Below, one piece after another: positions 1 through 10,844 of a DNA stretch of 64,000 nt. The notes beneath the pieces are model-generated. The model was not told the origin of the DNA. It searched no databases and saw only the letters and a list, made by a program, of their open reading frames with translations. The stretch's first letter is position 1. Each line of letters starts with the position of its first letter. A program made the translations under genes and the position numbers. Source of the stretch: Glandiceps talaboti (lineage: Eukaryota > Hemichordata > Enteropneusta > Spengelidae); NCBI RefSeq assembly GCF_964340395.1, contig NC_135554.1:28404630-28468629 (forward strand), read 5' to 3'.

Positions 1-1040
1 CTCTTTGTAATTCTTTTCAAGGTCTTTTTTCTTTTTCTTCTCAGTTTTCAGTGACTCTTTTTTATTGTCTACTGCAGCCTGTGCCTTTGCATCTTGTTTC
101 TGCACCTCTCCGAGAGCTAATTCTAGTTTTTCCATGGCACCTCCCGCTTCTGTATCCCTCTTTTTCTCCAGTAATTTGATGGACTCTGTCACTTCTGCAA
201 CTTTAGTATCAATCTGATTGAAAACAGAAAGACAAACAAGTTTCAAGACTTGATTAATATTTGCTGAATATTAAAAAATACTTGTAGCACTATGCTTACT
301 ATTAAAAGCACTTACTAATGTCAGAACTCCAAACTTGTATTTACACATCGTAATAATAATAATAATAATCTTTATTGTCCATTTGTTAAAAACATATGGA
401 AAATTTCCTTTTGGCATCACAGGTCCTAAAAACACAAGCATCACAAAGACATATATACAAAGGCATATGTCAATCAAATATCACACAATGTAAAAGCTCT
501 ATAAAATACGATTCTAATCACACACAATTAAAACTCTGAATTTAAAATGGCAACAGCTCATAACATAACTTATTATATACCCAGTATTGCTTCCAATCTA
601 ACTCAATGGAGATTGCATCAAACCCATGCAATAATTTTCCATATCAAGCCCTGGTACACTTTGCCCTAATATGGCAAATGGTGTCCTAACCTAAAGTCCT
701 AACCATGTTAACCTCTAACCTAGACAAAACTATACAACAATACAGATGCACTAATTGCAACTATTTTACCTCTTTTAAACTGTCTCTAAGTTTAGCCATT
801 GCCTTGATCATTTCTTCCATTTCTTCAGCAGAACGTTTACTGGTCTCATCAGCACATACAAACTGATATGCTATATGTATCTTACTCAAGTGGTCCAGTT
901 CTCTCTGTACTTTCTGGAACTCTAGATAAGATGATCTTTCATCTTTAAGTTTCTTCAAGGTTGGTGTAATCTCTTCAGCTAGAATCTGATAGTTTGAGAT
1001 AAAATCAGATGTACAGTTGGTGACTTGATTCTTGTAGTGT

Positions 1041-1095
<55 letters not shown>

Positions 1096-3145
1096 ACAGT
1101 GTGTAGTCACTGTAAATCAGTTACAGATTCTAGCTAGTGTAATATTTCACTTTTTCATCATAGGTGACTTTCTGCTTAAAAATTCAACTGTAGGGATTAC
1201 AGATAACTACAGGAAAAATGGTACAAGCTTTTTTCTTTTCTTTTCTTTTTTTTTTTTTGGGGGGGGGGACAAATTAAATCCAATTTGGAGTGTTAAAATC
1301 ACTGGACTGTCCCCTGACCACAGACGTAGGCAGTTCCATCTATTTATCTCTTGACAACAAGATTACAACAACAAAGTGTACACAACAATTACAACATACA
1401 TACATTTTAGTTCTTACATAATTTTTAAGTGACTTGGAGGAAAAAATACTAACAAACTTACATTGTTGATTTCTTTAAATTTGTGGTCTTTCTTCTCAAT
1501 GGTTTTCTGTGCCGATGCTTTCTTCTGTTCATACATACTGGTACCAGCTGCTTCTTCTATCATGGCCAGGATCTGATAGGTATAAGCAATATACAGTTGT
1601 TGAACTTACCTACACTACATGCAATGATCTGTTGAGGTGAGTGGATTGGGGTATTTTATAAGCTGTAAAATCATCTTATTGCATCATCGTATTGCAATTT
1701 TATTACATGTAACTTGTATAATGAAGTAGGATATATTGCAACTTTGTGTTTTATGTTAATTTGAAATATATTGATCGACTTTCTGAAAAACTTTATCATT
1801 ATGCACTGCCATAAAAAACATGACAAAATGACTTTCTAGTAGCCCAGCAATAAGTTGTCTTACCGGTAGGGTAATATGATGAAAGCTCATCTGTGCAAAC
1901 GTCTATGTTGATAAATTTATCTTTATCTAGCACCAAGAAATACTAATAGATCACCAAAGCTTTCACCAGTTATCACCCATGGCTTCATTAGTGTTTTCTG
2001 AAGTCATCACACGTTTTTCTAAATTCTCGTTAGTTGCTTATGTCCACATCTTGGTTTGTTGAACGTTGTTAAGGTTGTATATCAATTCCTTCCTTAACCA
2101 CTGCCTATGACAAAGCCATACAGGTTTAGGAGGGGGATATCCATCCTTAACCACTGCCTATGACAAAGCCATACAGTTTTAGGAGGGATATCCTTCCTTA
2201 ACCACTGCCTATGACAAAGCCATACAGTTTTAGGAGGGATATCCTTCCTTAACCACTGCCTATGACAAAGCCATACAGGTTTAGGAGGGGGATATCCTTC
2301 CTTAACCACTGCCTATGACAAAGCCATACAGTTTTAGGAGGGGATATCCTTCCTTAACCACTGCCTATGACAAAGCCATACAGGTTTAGGAGGGGGATAT
2401 CCTTCCTTAACCACTGCCTATAACAAAGCCATACAGGTTTAGGAGGGGGATTAAGGATGCAATTCATATACAGACTTTACAAACCTTTACAGAGGGCATC
2501 ATCATGACCAACTTCCAAGAATTTGGGATAATTTCCTGAAGTCAGGTGTAATACAAATATTATTATGAGAATATAAGACTTACCTCAGGAGGCTTCATGT
2601 TTAAAACTTTAGTAATACGACCCTGAAAGGAAGAAAAATATAGAATTATTAAATCCACTTGCTAGTGACTAAGGTGTTCAATATTGTACTTGCTTTTAAA
2701 ATTTATTAAAATGTTAGCTTTCAGACATTTGTATAAATCAACCAGTGTAAAACCATAACTTATAACTAGTTAACCATGACACTTTCCCCCACCCCAAAGA
2801 TTTACATTTGATAATATTTACTAAATCAATACTATGATTTCAAAATCTGTATCACTTTTGTTTCATCATAAGTGACTGATAAAATACCATTTCTGTAACT
2901 GTGAATAGAATCGAGACATCCCTACCTGCATAATGAGGAAATGTGGATTATTTATATTCAGTTGAACAGATCTGAAGAGATCTTGTACCCTTGTGTTCTG
3001 AGCATTACTGCCATTTATCAGGTATTTGTTACGACCACCAATAACAACCTGAAAACATAGAAGAAAGTTAAATGTTTTGAACATACATACATACATATGA
3101 TACATACATACATACATACATACATAGTCATATGTACAGGTACAT

Positions 3146-3194
<49 letters not shown>

Positions 3195-3809
3195 ATGGGT
3201 CATCAGGCTTCTTTACTGTTAAGTGTTATCCAAAAGTGAGCTTACACAGTGGTGACAATTTTGATGAGATTGGATGATCAAAACTGTTTTTTTTTATAAA
3301 AAAATCTTTATTGTGATATTTTAGCTCTTTACAAAAAACCTTCCTCAGGAATTTAATTTTTGTTGAAAAAGCACTTTGTATATGTATCAAATCAATTTTT
3401 CTTAAGAAAGAAAGAATAGGTTTTTATGTTAATAAAGGTCTGTGGCAATTCCTTGTCAGATTTGAAACAAGTTACTTTGAAGACAAGGCTTGTAATCACA
3501 GTGCATGAACTAAAGAACATTAGAATATTAGGTAAATGTACCTGTCTAGAAACAGTGATCTCATCATAGCCTTCATAACCAACTGGACTTTGTTTCTTAT
3601 CTGCATTGTCAAAGGTGATAGTCACAGTTGCCTTGGTTACACCAGCTTGTCCGCCTTTATATACAAGTTCTTGTAGATTACTGGCTCGGACCTGGCATCA
3701 TTAAATAAGAAAAGAATATTAATAGTAGTTTTAAGACTTAGTATTTAAGTTTAACAACAAATCTAAGGACGACTTCTAACTTTTGATATCTATCTATTGA
3801 GTCACTTAT

Positions 3810-3893
<84 letters not shown>

Positions 3894-3914
3894 TGCACAA
3901 TGTCTGATGATCGC

Positions 3915-4001
<87 letters not shown>

Positions 4002-4952
4002 ATGTCTGAGTCTGAAGATCACTCGAAGCGTGAAACTCTTAGTAACGACTTATTACATCCTTATTCTTTTGAATTAAGTCTATAATGCTCTGCTACTAAT
4101 ATTTGCATCGAGCACTGTTCTCTCTAGCGAGACACTTACATTCGTATGTATGTATGTATGTATGTATGTGTTTGTATATATATATATATATATATTTATT
4201 TATTTATTAGTGTGTGTGTGTATATATTTGATATATGAAATATCCTTACATTTGTGATTGTAAATACATTGTAATCACTAAGGTTCTTACCACCCTCATG
4301 GTCTAACTCTAAGACTTCAGTCTGGGGTCTTATCTTAGTATTGGAGGTACCTTAACCTTTTCAGAGGTTCCTTCTATTCTACAAATATATCTCCACCGTC
4401 AATGATCTAACAGATATACTTCCATCATCCATGATCTGACAAATACAATGTATACTTCCATCGTTCACGATCTGACAATGTCTTGAAGCCATGTATAAGG
4501 TGTACCATTAACTTTGAAATACTTATGCCATGGTTTAATATGTGTTGTTTGTTTGTTTTTACGCTCCAAATAACACACGACACGTCTTGATCATTCACCG
4601 TCGAATGTTTCATTGAGATGATGAAGACATAGCTGCAATAATTGTAGCGTTTGTTATGCCAATCACATTGACAACACCAGTCATTCATTTCCTAAACTTG
4701 AAACGATACACGAATACACGATACTTCATAATTACCCAAACCTCATCTGATAAAAGTATAAAATTAATCTAAAATCCAAGTTACCTGCTGAAGGTTAGTG
4801 ATTCCAAGCAAGAAACAAATCGAATCCAAAATATTGGACTTGCCACTGCCATTCAAACCAGTGATGGCGTTGAACAACGGATCGAAGCCCTTGATTTCTG
4901 TTCTCTGGGCGTACGACTTAAAGCCATCAACAACGATTTCCTTGATCCACAT
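1..4952 (-). CDS. SMC2: SMC2, condensin core ATPase subunit, N-terminal exons (partial)
   Basis: SMC2 pairs with SMC4 in condensin and drives ATP-dependent mitotic chromosome compaction. Seven coding exons read on the minus strand, all with GT/AG borders and phase-0 junctions: 4952-4785, 3691-3542, 3048-2926, 2622-2584, 1572-1462, 985-770 and 213-1 (56+50+41+13+37+72+71 = 340 codons of about 1200 for the family). The start at 4952 gives [19 protein letters not shown], closely matching vertebrate SMC2 from memory. Walker A (GLNGSGKS) is at residues 32-39. The Q-loop ([11 protein letters not shown]) has Gln147 as the last residue of exon 3. The tail is Lys/Glu-rich, the start of the first coiled-coil arm. 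Hinge, C-terminal head, Walker B and ABC signature lie beyond position 1. Introns contain GT, CA, TACA and TA microsatellites and a 51-53 bp minisatellite; I see no other gene in them. Exon borders were assigned by eye from splice sites and family similarity. Confidence 0.96.
349..478 (-). mobile_element. Probable 3' end of a non-LTR element (LINE or SINE) in an SMC2 intron
   Basis: On the minus strand this stretch ends in GACAATAAAG followed by an (ATT)n tail at about 354-370. A polyadenylation-like motif plus simple tail is typical of LINE/SINE 3' ends in invertebrate genomes. No coding domain is visible. The left (5') limit is not defined, and family assignment needs a repeat library. Confidence 0.4.
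1044..1094. repeat. (GT)n microsatellite
   Basis: About 25 uninterrupted GT dinucleotides in the SMC2 intron between exons 5 and 6. The apparent Cys/Val reading frame through it is an artefact. Confidence 0.97.
1229..1269. repeat. Pyrimidine tract running into a G homopolymer
   Basis: A CTTTT-type tract and T run (about 1229-1258) is followed directly by about ten G. It lies in an SMC2 intron and is a likely site of length error or polymorphism. Confidence 0.85.
2088..2452. repeat. 51-53 bp minisatellite, seven copies, in an SMC2 intron
   Basis: Seven tandem copies start at 2088, 2141, 2192, 2243, 2296, 2348 and 2401. Each contains TTAACCACTGCCTATGACAA and ends in a run of G before GATAT. 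Copies differ by 1-2 bp in the G run and by a GG/TT difference. A reading frame on the minus strand (about 71 codons) arises from the near-51-bp period and is not a gene. Confidence 0.95.
3081..3192. repeat. (TACA)n and (CA)n compound microsatellite
   Basis: TACA repeats at 3081-3126 are followed after about 20 bp by a pure CA run at 3147-3192. It lies in the SMC2 intron just upstream, in gene direction, of exon 3. Confidence 0.96.
3814..4002. repeat. Two long (TA)n runs around a 27-bp spacer, then (TG)n
   Basis: TA runs at 3814-3890 and 3918-3990 flank a spacer holding two near-identical copies of GATNGCACAAT. A short TG run follows to about 4002. All lies in SMC2 intron 1. Alternating TA of this length can extrude cruciforms. 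Confidence 0.96.
4145..4227. repeat. (TATG)n, (TA)n, (TTTA)n and (GT)n cluster
   Basis: Four short simple repeats follow one another in SMC2 intron 1. The rest of this intron, about 4230-4780, shows no gene, RNA or recognisable repeat. Confidence 0.9.
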
Positions 4953-5123
4953 CTTTATAAACCCATAAATAAGTTATCTTTTGTAAATCAGAGTTTCAAC
5001 GCGAAAAGTTGGCGGAAAATGCGTAAGTGTCGGTCGCAAATCAAAATATTGAAAATGGCGCCGAATGACGGTTGGCTATATCTGGGCATGCGCAATGTCA
5101 ACCATGATGCATTGCGTTTCAAG
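4953..5123. promoter_or_regulatory. Shared head-to-head promoter region of SMC2 and DPH2
   Basis: SMC2 starts leftward at 4952, and a probable DPH2 leader exon ends at a donor at 5147. The region is locally GC-richer. Candidate sites read by eye are an E2F-like TTTTCCGCCAA on the minus strand (5019-5009), a second TTTTCGCGTT on the minus strand (5007-4998), a GGCGCC palindrome in ATGGCGCCG (about 5055-5063), an NRF1-like GCATGCGCA (5086-5094) and an inverted CCAAT (ATTGG, 5136-5140). E2F sites would suit the cell-cycle expression known for condensin genes. Motif function is inferred and no TATA box is evident. Confidence 0.55.
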
Positions 5124-5147
5124 ATGTCTGCGCCCATTGGAAATTAG
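5100..5147 (+). other. DPH2: Probable noncoding first exon of DPH2 with a 7-codon uORF
   Basis: A strong donor (TTAG|GTGAGT, GT at 5148-5149) pairs in position with an acceptor at 5903-5904 (CACTCTCAG) just before the DPH2 start. The exon contains ATGTCTGCG at 5124, opening a 7-codon frame closed by TAG at 5145-5147. A second short uORF (5 codons) lies in the next exon before the start codon. The transcription start is not known, so the left limit is nominal. Confidence 0.5.
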
Positions 5148-5935
5148 GTGAGTTGTACGTACGAGCGTTTTCTTCAGATTATTGACATTTTCTGCGTAAT
5201 TTTAAGAGTACCAACATGATACTATTGACCTAACGTACGCTATGTTTGAATCTAGTTCATAATAACTGTCGATAATATCGAAAAATACGCCATATGCCTT
5301 ATTTCCCAACGCTCCGGGGTTGCGACATACTATGTTACTTGTCTGTGTCATGTGTTAATATTCACATACGACCAATCATGGTACGACCATGCTGCAATTT
5401 AGTTGTCCTAGTACAGTACATTGTACAGTACTACCTCTGGACGTATTGCTAGGGTGTCGTCGGTAGTCTCCGACTTACACATCAGATGACGACGACACCG
5501 TAGCAATACATCGAATATGAATCTAGTACTATGTGAAATAATTACATACGTACATGTACAGGTACACGTACTTTGATCAAAATATATAAATTCAGAATGT
5601 ATTTTCACCAAAAATGTCGAAATTGGTATGTGCTCATAGAATCTGTCTGTGAAGGCAGTTTCTCTGATTACAATCAATGCCCATCTAGTGCAAATGTAGC
5701 TGGAGTGAATATGACAGCCAGCTGGGCTACATTGTATTAATACTATTTATCTCTGTGACTCAGTGTGAGCTTTTTGTAATATTAATTTTCTAGTAATGTT
5801 TGGTTTCATAAACTCCATGGAACACTTATTAGTATGAAACAAATAACATTAGAAATCTTCAGTTTTACACAAAACATTAAATGAATTAACTTCTTCACTC
5901 TCAGAATCATTGTTGATGTCTCCATACATCTAAAC

Positions 5936-8900
5936 ATGACTACCAGTGTTGCAGCATTCAGTAATGATGGAATTGAAGCCATTCAAAGAAAAGTATTACT
6001 TGACTCTGTGCAAAAGATACAGGATGATGTAAATACAGTATATGAAATCCAAAGATGTGTGGATTATGTCAAGTCAAACAAATTCCAAAGGGTAAGTAAG
6101 GAAAAGAAGATGACAGAACTAGAAAATTGGCTGTGACCTATTCATCCATCATCCAGTTCCACACATGTATTGCATTGGCATGAAGTACTCTTGAAATTTC
6201 TCACAGCCCTTTTTATGAAATGAAATTAATACTTGATTTGATATACATGTACAAGACTACCATTTTAGCTGGTGAATGTGAAAATCTCTGCCTTCAGGAA
6301 GGACGACCGCCCTCCTGGCATCCAAATAAATTAAGCCCATTTTTGAAGCCTCTATGGAAATTGCTGATGTACACATCAAATACAATATCTTTTCCCATAT
6401 ATTCTATTTTATACCATTTGCAGGTGGCCTTACAATTTCCTGATTCACTCTTAGTAGATTCTGTTGCTATAGCAACTGAATTAGACAAGCAAACGACTTC
6501 ACAATATTATGTTTTGGGTGATACATCATATGGAAGGTAAGATATCAATTTGTAAGTTGAGTTGTTAATTAGTCTTTATACCGACTCAAATTCAAACTGT
6601 ACAAAAAATGTATCATTGTTAATGTGAATTTATTGGAAAAAGTGTCAATGAGGCCAATGTAGAACTTTCCAATATTTCAGTTTTTATTTTAATGAAGTAA
6701 TCAAAGTGACAGTTTGTTTATTTTGTTGTGTCAATATGTAGGACACCCTCTAGTGGGACAAGTGATTTCAATAATTCTCATGACCCTGTGGCTCCTAACT
6801 TGTGAAACAGATAAATGATAATTTTAATCTTTTCCTATTCTAGTTGTTGTGTTGATGAAGTCGCTGCTCAACATGTCAGCGCCGACTGTATCATTCACTA
6901 TGGGAAATCATGTCTAAGTCCAACACGTCGTCTTCCTGTTCTCTATGTCTTTGGACAGCAAGACATTGATGTAGAACACTGCTTCAGTACATTTCAACAA
7001 CTTTTCCCAGATAAAGACAGTGACATTGTGTTGATGTATGATTTCGTCTATGCACATGCTATTGGTAAGTTGACATAATAATGTTTGTAGTCAGTTCTGT
7101 GTCTTACCATATGTACTAAATTGCTGACACACTATAGTTGTGCAGTGGTATTGGTATTTGGGATGCTATGGATGGGATGATATTACTTTCACATTTAAAA
7201 TCGGAGAGTAAAGATGAACAAAGTAATTGTTAAAGGGGAATGCCACTCCAGGATATAGATGTATTTCCATAAACTTTGGGTTCTGGAGAGCCATTTCATG
7301 ATCTCACATTGTATACATTTTGCATGATTGCCAAGAAACACCAAATTGAAACTATATTTAACATTTATTGTTCTCCTAATGACCCACAGTTGCCTTAAGG
7401 GACTTAACAGACATACAAATGCATTAGATGCACACTGAATGTTCATAACTATTTATCTAAGCTAATAAACACTTAGGAGTCATAAATATTCAGTGTGAAT
7501 CTAATAAATATGTATGTATGCCAAGTCCCATGAAGCAACATTTGACCTGTGTGAGAACAAATAGAAGTGAAATAGATTTTCAATTTGGTGTTTCTTGGCA
7601 GTTGCGCATAATTTATGTGATGTGAAATGATGAAATGACTCGCAATAACTCATAGTTTGTGAAAATACCAGTTGCCTGAAGTGGCATTCTTGTTTAAAGT
7701 AGTCATTACATTATCACAGAGGAGTTAGCAATGGGGAGAATACAGATTTTGGACGTAGAACATGCATTCTTCAATGTAATAGGGTAGGAATGCAGATGCA
7801 AAGCTGTGTACACTTCAAATCTGATCTCAATATTTAAAAGAACACACTCTACATTATTAGTCCACCACTAGAGGGCAGTATTTACAATAATTCATAATGT
7901 CACCTTCCTACCAAACTTTATTGTGGTTTCTTTTGTAGACTTGTTAGCAGACAAAATCAAGCATCTTTACCCAAATGTGAAAATTGCAAAGGTAAACGAT
8001 CCAGCTTCAGGAAATTTTGAAAGTATAGCCAATAAAGAGGAAACCGATAGCTTGTCAGCTAAAATGTCTTCTGTAGATGGAGATACTACTTCAACTGCTG
8101 AAGATGAACCAAGAACAGTTTCAAAATTTGGGCGACAATTTACGCTCCAAAATGAAAAATCCATTGTCGACTATGCCATGTTTTACATTGGAGGAGAAAG
8201 CCTGACTCTAACAAACCTCATGATGACCTTCAACCTTTGTAAGTTCTACAGTTATGACCCTGAAACAAGGACAGGTCGTCAGGAAACTATAAACATCAAT
8301 AAAGCATTAATGAAGAGGTATTACAAGATAGAACAAGCTAAAGATGCCCAGGTTATCGGCATAGTCGCAGGAACTTTGGGCGTCGCAGACTACATGAAAG
8401 TGATTTCAAGACTTAAGGAAATGATCAAGAAAGCAGGCAAGAAAAGTTATACATTTGTGATGGGAAAAGTTAACGTAGCCAAGATGGCAAATTTCTCTGA
8501 AGTGGATGTGTATGTACTGGTTGCCTGTCCAGAAAACAGTTTGTTTGATTCATCTGAGTTTTACAAACCAATCGTTACACCGTTTGAATTGGAATTGGCT
8601 TGTAACCAAGCCAGGGAGTGGACGGGTGATTATGAAACAGATTTCAGGCAACTACTTCCAGGTGAGAGATCTCTATCTTTGATGTCTAGTTTTATTTCCT
8701 TGCTGGTCTTGATTTCTGTCAGCAGTACACGAATTTCTTCTTTCAATCGCTTGCCTTTGATATATCCAAATCTACTTATATCACTTAACCTGTTAGTCAC
8801 TGAGCCTATGTACTTATTACAACTACTGCAGACCTTGCTAATGTAATATTGGTATACTTTTAATATGTGGCTAGCATTAATGTAATATTGGTATACTTTT

Positions 8901-10311
8901 AATATTTGGATAGCATTAATGTAATATTGGTATACTTTTAATATAATTTGTGTATGCGTCACTGATTTTTAGTCCCCGCCGGACAAAGTCTGGGATGGGG
9001 ACTTATGGATTGGGTTCCGTCCGTCCGTCTGGAGCCGTTTCTTGGAGATGCCAGGACAGATTTTTTTTCAAACTTGGTACAGGGGCAACATACTATGGCA
9101 TACATATGCACGTCAATTTGTTTCATGATACGATCCAATATGGCCGCCTAGCAGCCATTTTGTTTGCGAATATTCCCTGTCCAAAGCCATAACTCAGACA
9201 TGCTTGAACAGATCTCATTCAAAGTTGGTATTAGCACAGTGTTCTATGACATACATGTGCATATCCATTTTCGTCGTGATACAATCCGATATGGCTGCCT
9301 GGCAGCCATTTTGATGGTGCAGGTTTCATGTTCCTTAAAACCCAATCATAGCGGGGACTATGTCACTTGTTATGCAAGTTACATGTCTTGATAGTCAATG
9401 ATAATAATATGCAATAAAAGACAAGCTTTTAATACAAAATATAGACCGACCCAATAGCATTAATGTAATATTGGTATACATATACTTTTCTTATTGTATC
9501 TACAGGAGGTGACAGCTATGTAGACCTACCAGAATCATCACAACAAGTACAGACTGATGTGTCACTTATCACAGGTGAGATACGTAACATTGGAAGAGAG
9601 GATGCTGATGATGTTGTAACAGGCAGCAGTGCAGTTGTCAAGAGGGATGATGTTCTAACTGTCTCTACTAAGCATTCTACAGCAGGTATCTACTAGTATA
9701 TATGATGTAATATTGGACTTAAATCCCAATTTTTGAATCCCATGGTCTTGTCAATAAAGTCATGAGGATCGTTCTTCTTGTTAAGGATCAACCTTTTCTT
9801 TAGATTTACCAGACTAATGTTTTTTACACCCACATTTTGACATTGGCCTATAATAATGCCTAATTTGGAAAACTATTCATCTACAAGATGCTCAAAATGT
9901 TTTACTGCTATTAAATAACTTGTCTTGATTCACAGAATAATGTTACCAACAAGATGATTTCATTCCTTAATGAGCTTTAAATATAAAATGGACAAAAATT
10001 GATAATTAATAGATGGAGATGAATAATATTCATAATATGTTTTCACATGCCAGTTTATTTCAGTGTTGACACTTTGTAATACATTCATTACTGTAGCACT
10101 CCAGTACACTCCAAGATATACTCAACATGGCTTCACTTTCTAAATGTAAATTTTATTCTGCAATTTTTCAACAGGTGAATTTTTAGCGTCTCGTTCATGG
10201 CAAGGACTTGAACAGAAACTGGGTGAAACTCCTGTTGTGGAAGCAATTGAAGGACAGAGAGGGATTGCAGCGGGATATGCAAATGAGAAGGTTGGCAAGG
10301 ATGACCTTTGA
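5936..10311 (+). CDS. DPH2: DPH2, 2-(3-amino-3-carboxypropyl)histidine synthase subunit 2
   Basis: With DPH1, DPH2 forms the cytosolic Fe-S, radical-SAM-like complex that transfers a 3-amino-3-carboxypropyl group from SAM to a histidine of eEF2, the first step of diphthamide synthesis. Six coding exons: 5936-6091, 6424-6536, 6844-7064, 7939-8661, 9506-9685 and 10175-10311 (TGA at 10309). They sum to 1530 nt, 509 residues, against about 490 in human. All borders are GT/AG and the phases fit. Landmarks are [11 protein letters not shown] across exons 1-2, the cluster-binding motif YGSCCVDE (Cys91/92, split across a junction), YGKSCLSP (Cys113), GTLGVADY (about 308-315), [11 protein letters not shown] (Cys360) and the C-terminal [20 protein letters not shown]. 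Exon 5 reads open past its donor for about 50 codons, which would truncate the protein; the spliced form matches the family. It is the only gene fully contained in the window. Confidence 0.96.
7230..7697. mobile_element. Foldback element (MITE-like) in a DPH2 intron
   Basis: Two diverged inverted arms of about 215 bp (7238-7455 and 7473-7689) face a short centre near 7463. Both arms begin GAATGCCACT and share GCCAAGAAACACCAAATTGA and a CACACTGAAT block. I estimate roughly 70-80% arm identity by eye. TTAA lies just outside each end (7230-7233 and 7694-7697), which would fit a TTAA target duplication of the piggyBac type. No transposase frame is present, so it would be non-autonomous. Confidence 0.75.
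8840..8945. repeat. 39-bp tandem repeat, about 2.7 copies
   Basis: AATGTAATATTGGTATAC starts at 8840, 8879 and 8918, a 39-bp period. A further isolated copy starts at 9462, beyond the inverted-repeat element at 8970-9360. An insertion may therefore have split a four-copy array. Confidence 0.88.
8970..9360. mobile_element. Non-autonomous element with 10-bp terminal inverted repeats and two internal subrepeats
   Basis: TAGTCCCCGC at 8970-8979 is the exact reverse complement of GCGGGGACTA at 9351-9360. The body contains CCGTCCGTCCGTCT and two diverged subunits about 150 bp apart, each with a GATAC-ATCC-ATATGG core followed by GCAGCCATTTTG. GTCACT occurs just outside both ends (8958-8963 and 9362-9367), possibly a target duplication. 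The element sits inside DPH2 intron 5. Two reading frames of 75-80 codons within it have no recognisable domain. I place it as a MITE-like DNA element with moderate certainty. Confidence 0.65.
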
Positions 10312-10690
10312 CTGTTTGTTTGTTGAACTTAAACAACTCTTAGATGCAAGATGAGTTCTGTATAGTAAGGAGCCAACAAGCAATTGCTTTATTTGAAGGC
10401 ATTTTGTGAAATTTTTATTTTTTAGTCTCAACCAGTAGTGGCCAGTGCTAACCAAATCTTGCCAATGCTAACCAAAGCTAGTTAGTGATAATTAGCAATT
10501 GGAGAATAACATGAATATAAGTTTGCAAATTTCATCTAATTTGTTATTTCATTATGAACAGCACTTGCAGATGTGTTTGAGTCTCTGAGATTGTAATGAT
10601 ATTTGTTTATGAGTAATACTGATAAGTGTATGTACCAGGTATTACCACACTGCATGTTGTAATAAAAGTTACCACATATTCATCTCTAAT
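10312..10690 (+). other. DPH2: DPH2 3' UTR with polyadenylation signal
   Basis: AT-rich sequence follows the stop codon, with an AATAAA at 10661-10666 about 350 bp downstream. Cleavage would be expected some 10-30 bp later. No other feature was seen up to the minisatellite at 10845. Confidence 0.6.
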
Positions 10691-10844
10691 CTGGACTGGT
10701 AATTGTGTACTTTGGTAGCTATTATTAAAAACATGTTCAACCTTTGTCATTCATTTGTGAACACCTCAGTAATTCTTGGTACCTGCAATAACATTTTACC
10801 TCACACCAGAGAGTCAAGATAGAATAAGGTCAGCTTATTCTCAT

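Noticed and set aside
1043-1354. 103-codon plus-strand frame starting with a Cys/Val run
   Set aside because: Starts in a GT microsatellite and runs through a T/G homopolymer inside an SMC2 intron.
2094-2309. 71-codon minus-strand repetitive frame
   Set aside because: Product of the 51-53 bp minisatellite; the frame is lost when the unit length changes.
3738-4085. Overlapping Tyr/Ile-repeat reading frames on both strands
   Set aside because: Pure TA microsatellite read in frame.
5408-5677. 89-codon minus-strand frame in the DPH2 leader intron
   Set aside because: No recognisable domain, no splice or family support, and composition like the surrounding intron.
8662-8846. Read-through of DPH2 exon 5 into the intron as the true C-terminus
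   Set aside because: The GTGAGA donor at 8662 and the downstream exons restore conserved DPH2 sequence (SRSWQGLE and the C-terminal block). The read-through tail has no family match.
8950-9391. Two overlapping 75-80 codon frames
   Set aside because: They lie inside the inverted-repeat element and show no transposase motif.
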